In this document: piece by piece, positions 60,011 through 64,000 of the stretch | Layout: each line of letters opens with the position of its first letter | Numbering within the stretch: position 1 is the stretch's first letter | Origin: Pagrus major | Lineage: Eukaryota; Chordata; Actinopteri; Spariformes; Sparidae | Assembly (NCBI RefSeq): GCF_040436345.1 | Contig: NC_133224.1 | Coordinates: 9,106,741-9,170,740, forward strand | Reading direction: 5' to 3' | Length of the DNA: 64,000 bases | The notes under the pieces: model-generated | Database searches by the model: none | The model's input: the letters and a program-made list of their open reading frames with translations, nothing else | Told to the model about the DNA's origin: nothing | Translations under genes and position numbers: made by a program

Positions 60011-60161
60011 ACAGCGCCATGACTGTGGATGTCCACTATCTAATCTGTGGGTGTGGATCCATCACAAATATTTGCAGGGCCTCCCTCTCTCTCTGCCTCT
60101 TTCCCTCCTGGAGCCTGGTGGCTGCCAAGACTGGGACAGAGGGTCAGGGGTATGTTCAGCT

Positions 60162-60185
60162 CCCCCCCCCCCCCCCCCCCCCCCC
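60162..60185. repeat. Poly-C run, 24 bases
   Basis: An uninterrupted C homopolymer (TCCCC...CCACACC). Its exact length is likely to be unreliable in any assembly, and it generates proline/glycine-rich artefact frames. Confidence 0.9.
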
Positions 60186-62068
60186 ACACCATCCTAATCA
60201 CCAGTCCTCTTCCTGCTCGCTATATGCCCCCCGCCGACCCCCGCCTCCTTCGCCTCTATCGGCCTCCAGACAGACAGCCTGGGAGATGGAGGAGGAGGGG
60301 AGGAGGGCGCAGAGGGTCACGGCCTCGGCGGTGCAGTCACTTGGCCAGAGAGTGTATGCGTGTGTGTTTGCGTGCTCAACGTGTGGGCGTTTGTGAGTGT
60401 GTGTTTCTTGTACTGTATCACCTCCTCAGCCTTTGTGTGTGCCGGGAGATTTTTCGTATTTTTTGCGGACGAGGCAGCAAAATGTTTGTTAGTGTGTGCG
60501 TGCGTGAGGAGAGAGAGAGCGAGTGTGTGGGCGTTGAAGAGGCAAAGGTCAAGGTTTTAGAGGTTCACTTGGCGGAGGTTTGTTCCCTCCAAACCCCCCC
60601 AACAGCCAAATATGCTGCGGTTAACAAAGTGAAGCTGTCTATCTAAACACTATCTCCCAAACAATTGCAACAGCAGCCCAGAAATGTTCAAAAAAGTCGT
60701 ATAAATATACAATATATCATGTTTTACAAGTTCACGAGTGCACGAGGGGCAGGAAAAATGAGAGCAAACTTGCAGGAATATTAGTTTAATAATCGCAGGA
60801 GCAATTATTCTTCTTCATTTCACTGAAACAATTCATCCTTAAGAAACGAAAATGTATTTCTTTCTTTGGGTCTGGGTTGAGCTGACCAAACTACTTTGTA
60901 CCCACTAATAACTGTCCATCAATCTTTTTGTCGTGATATAATACAGCCTGTCACTCGCTCTTGTTAAAAAAACATTAACATTCAGCATTGTAACATTATC
61001 AGGCTGCTTCTGCTTCGAGCCTTCGACGAGCTCTGGCTTTAGAAGTCTTAACTGACAGGGGCGGCAGGCCAAGCTAAACGAGTTATGCTCTTAGTTTACT
61101 GGATGTGAATATCCCAGGAGGGTTTTCGCAAAGTGGAGAGCTTTACTTTTGTTGGAAGGGTCCATTGTTATGACATTTTGACCCTGTTCCTGATTAGTCT
61201 CTTAAGGGTTTGAATTTTGGAGGAGTTTTGGTCCTCTCCTAGAACACTGGCACTCATCCCAGCTGACCGCGATACTGGATCTTTAGGCTCGGGAGATGAT
61301 GTTTCAACCACATCCTGACAACAAACAAAATAACTTGTGTTGAGGTTTTCGAGGATTCTTGCAGGTCCTTATAGCTCCCATAAATCAGGCTTTGCATTCG
61401 TCCGAACACAAAAGGGGGTCGAGACGAGGCTTTGCTTGGGGCTGCATGCATCGACTCAGATTTTCCGAGGTGGAACGTGGATGTCACTCACAGTAACACG
61501 CTTCCAGTGAAGCACTCCAGAAGTGAGAGTGACTGGATGCATCATAGCTGAGTCATAAAAGAAAGACACTGATGGAGAGAAAAATACAAAGACAAATCGA
61601 CTCACATTTCCTCCTTGCATGTTTCGCCTCTTTTGTGTCGGTGTCTGATGCTATCAGCGTTTTTGAGATGATTGTGCAAATTACAGCAACGGCTCTCTGA
61701 CATATGAAATGAAGAATTTAGTTCATTTGAGCTTTATTTGTTAATGTGCTGATTCATCCGGGGGGGTTCGATGAGTGTACGTGCGTTACCACATCATCTC
61801 AGAAAAACAGAAGAGTCATGTTTCCGAGTTCCTGTGCCTGTCCTCGCTTTACTTAACAGCTACACTTGAGAAACAAGGATTTATTCTCTATGCACTGCTT
61901 AAGGGAGTCTCAGTGGTGGTTGCCGAAGGATTGGAGAGCATTACCTCACTAACAATCTCCCATCTGGACTGAGAATTGGAACCAGCAACCCTCAAGATGA
62001 CTGTTTGGCTGTTTTTGTAGATCCCTAATGCTCCTAATTCCTAACAATGTTTTTTTAGGCTCTGTTTG

Positions 62069-63380
62069 AAGGAATAGCATGCTTATTTGCTTTTGTCAGG
62101 AGAGTAAGACAAGAGAATCAATACCAATATCACGTCTGTGTGTTGATCTCAGACCTGGAGTTAGCCTAGCTTAGCATACAGACTTGAAACAGGAGGAAAC
62201 AGCTAGCTAAAAACCATATAAAGCTCATTTTAATCTCTTGGTTGATGCTGTACACAAACAGTGATTTGAAAATGACAATTTGTGGTTTTAAGGGAAGTTA
62301 CATGCTGAGACTAGCCCATGTCTTCTGCTGTGTAGCTTCTCTAGCCAGAGCACAGGTTGCCAAATACAGTCGTTAAGCTAGGTTCATGGTATAGGTTGCC
62401 ATACAGGCACAGTGGTACCAAACCTGGCAACCTCACTGACGAAAATAACTATGAGAAGCGTTCTCCAATTTCCCCAATGGCAATTAAAACGACAAATGAT
62501 TGTTTATACGTTTCTGTTTGTGTATGGACTACAAATGAGACACAATATGATATTTTTACAGCTTTAAAGTGGTTAGTAGGCGTTTTTTGTAATTGATTTT
62601 TTTTTTGCCAGAGCCCGACTAAGCTAACCTAACCAGTAGCTGGGTGGTTAGCCAAGATTAGCATACTATAAATACTGGAAACGGGGACACCAATCGCCTG
62701 TTACACCAACTATGCTATACAAGATAAATACAGAAAATAAAACATGAACAGCTAGCTAAAAATGGGTTGCTAGCTAACTGGCTAGCAAACAAGCAGGAGT
62801 GGACAATAGGCTTGGTTTTAAGTTGTGAGCTTTCCTGTGAGCTTTATATATTATTTTGTAGATTTTGAAATAGCTATGCGTAAGAATACTAAACTTGCAA
62901 GCAGAGCACAGAGTTAGCGCTATAGCTACAACAAAACAGCCTCCATCAAAGACTCGAGCAAAGTCATTGATGGGTTAAAAGTTGCGGGTTTGTGATGGTG
63001 CTGGTCCTTTATCCCTACTGTCGCGCAGGAGTGATGATTCTGTCGACCACTCAACAGGCCATGGTGTGTCTAGCTGGATCAGTTTGCTAAGCTAAGCTAA
63101 CCAGAAGTGTAACGAAAACTTAGGACAGGACAGCAGTTCTTTCGGTACCATCCACAGCTTTTGACCATTGAAACGTAAAAATGTGTAATGAACCAGACTG
63201 CTCGGTAGAGCCAGGCTAGCTGTTTCCCGCCATTTTCTTTGTGCCAAGCTAAGCTAACCAGCTGTAGCTTCATATTTACCGAACAGACGCGAGTGTGGTA
63301 TCAATCTTCTCACCTAACTCTCAACAAGAAAGTTGGAGCATTTATTTCAGTTTATTTCTCAAAATGTCAAACTATTCCCT
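62069..63380. mobile_element. Large foldback element of the GCTAAGCTAAGC family
   Basis: The left end GGAATAGCATGCTTATTTGC, GTCAGGAGAGTAAGACAAGAG and CTAGCTTAGCATACAGACTTG match, as reverse complement, the right end: GTGCCAAGCTAAGCTAACCAG, GGTATCAATCTTCTCACCTAAC, GTCAAACTATTCCC. The arms are about 150-200 bp. The 900-bp centre contains more diverged copies of the same arm motifs (62600-62770, 63050-63120), as if one element had inserted in another. No coding sequence was seen. Confidence 0.65.
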
Positions 63381-64000
63381 AACACTCATGAGTTCAATCT
63401 TCTCACTACCAGGGAAGAATAAAAATCATATGTACAACGAATCAACTAAATTTTACATTTAAGTTGGCCTAAAATGTACTGATTCAAGGTAATGTCTTTG
63501 CTTAAAACGTAGGATATGTGAGTAACCATACCAAAGTGTCTGAGAAAAATCTTTAGTATGTACTTTCAGGGCTTCCATAGAACTCTGAATATTATTCTCC
63601 TCCAGTAAAATGTTATACAATGTGTTTCATATAAAGAAAGTCAAAAATATATGGTTGGATGCCCACAAATGTGGGATTTCACTTCATTTAAACTCACTGA
63701 CATACTTAAATTCCCAAAAAAATCCCCCTTTCACAATGTCACATGTTTGTCGAGAGACAGTTTGGGAGCATAAATAAAGGCAACAAGCTGCTTTTTTACT
63801 TTCCACAACATAATTCATTCAACATATTTTCAGAGCTCGTGATCAACTCTGCTTTTTTAATCAAAGCACAATACCCCGAGGCGGACATTGATTTAAAAAG
63901 ATGGCGACAAGAAACGGAGCCAAGTCGGCCCAGACCGGCGCTCGTATAACTTTTTATGAAAAGACTTCCCCCTGGTGAAAACGAGAATGAAATCTTCCGT

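Larger units (their letters stand above)
40610..64000. other. 23-kb gene desert right of smim20
   Basis: No exon chain or recognisable protein was found on either strand. The longest frames (42725-43399, 224 codons; 52284-52868, 194; 60047-60646, 199) are AT-rich, pyrimidine-tract or poly-C artefacts. The region contains tandem repeats, two TE-derived arrays, a foldback element and several repeat-free segments that look constrained: 41540-41840, 42290-42440, 46130-46390, 48490-48650, 54100-54380 and 57240-57370. Long-range regulatory DNA is the simplest reading. Confidence 0.5.

Noticed and set aside
60047-60646. 199-codon open frame
   Set aside because: It spans a 24-base poly-C and flanking C-rich and GT-rich DNA. 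All three plus frames are open here, as expected for a low-complexity artefact.

Overview
This window is nuclear DNA from a ray-finned fish, probably a percomorph teleost. The genes are split by GT-AG introns, and the protein-coding exons read most like fish members of vertebrate families. The intervening DNA is full of repeats familiar from teleosts: 'GCTAACATGCTAA' elements, 'GCTAAGCTAAGC' foldbacks, TTAA-flanked MITEs, LINE 3' tails ending in ATGGATGG, and long CA/TG runs. There is no sign of bacterial, viral or organellar coding sequence.

Layout. (1) 1-170: the first exon and 5' flank of a second, frameshifted copy of sat2, cut by the window edge. (2) 3.5-7.5 kb, minus strand: sat2, a six-exon polyamine/thialysine acetyltransferase. 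(3) 7.7-22.7 kb: about 15 kb without a recognisable gene, holding nested repeats and a few conserved-looking non-coding blocks. (4) 23.1-28.0 kb, plus strand: a three-exon PTB/PID-domain adaptor gene of the general FAM43/LDLRAP1/GULP type. (5) 28.6-31.3 kb, minus strand: an eight-exon gene for a 301-residue protein I do not recognise. (6) 32.8-38.7 kb, minus strand: man2b2, a 19-exon lysosomal alpha-mannosidase, complete at 1015 residues. (7) 39.0-40.5 kb, plus strand: smim20 (MITRAC7/phoenixin precursor), head to head with man2b2 across about 230 bp. (8) 40.6-64 kb: a gene desert with tandem repeats, a 680-bp minisatellite, long CT and G tracts, and scattered conserved-looking segments.

How the genes relate. 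They are ordinary single-copy vertebrate genes with separate jobs: polyamine catabolism, receptor adaptor signalling, lysosomal glycan breakdown, and cytochrome oxidase assembly or peptide hormone precursor. The one shared regulatory unit visible is the man2b2/smim20 bidirectional promoter. I derived all exon joins by hand by matching splice dinucleotides to reading phase. In every multi-exon gene the exon lengths sum to an intact frame.

I found no convincing new biological system. The points most worth a second look are: the altered C terminus of the phoenixin precursor; the frameshifted sat2 copy; the unrecognised 301-residue gene; the higher-order minisatellite that seems to have grown from a dispersed element; and the TTAA-flanked MITE family.
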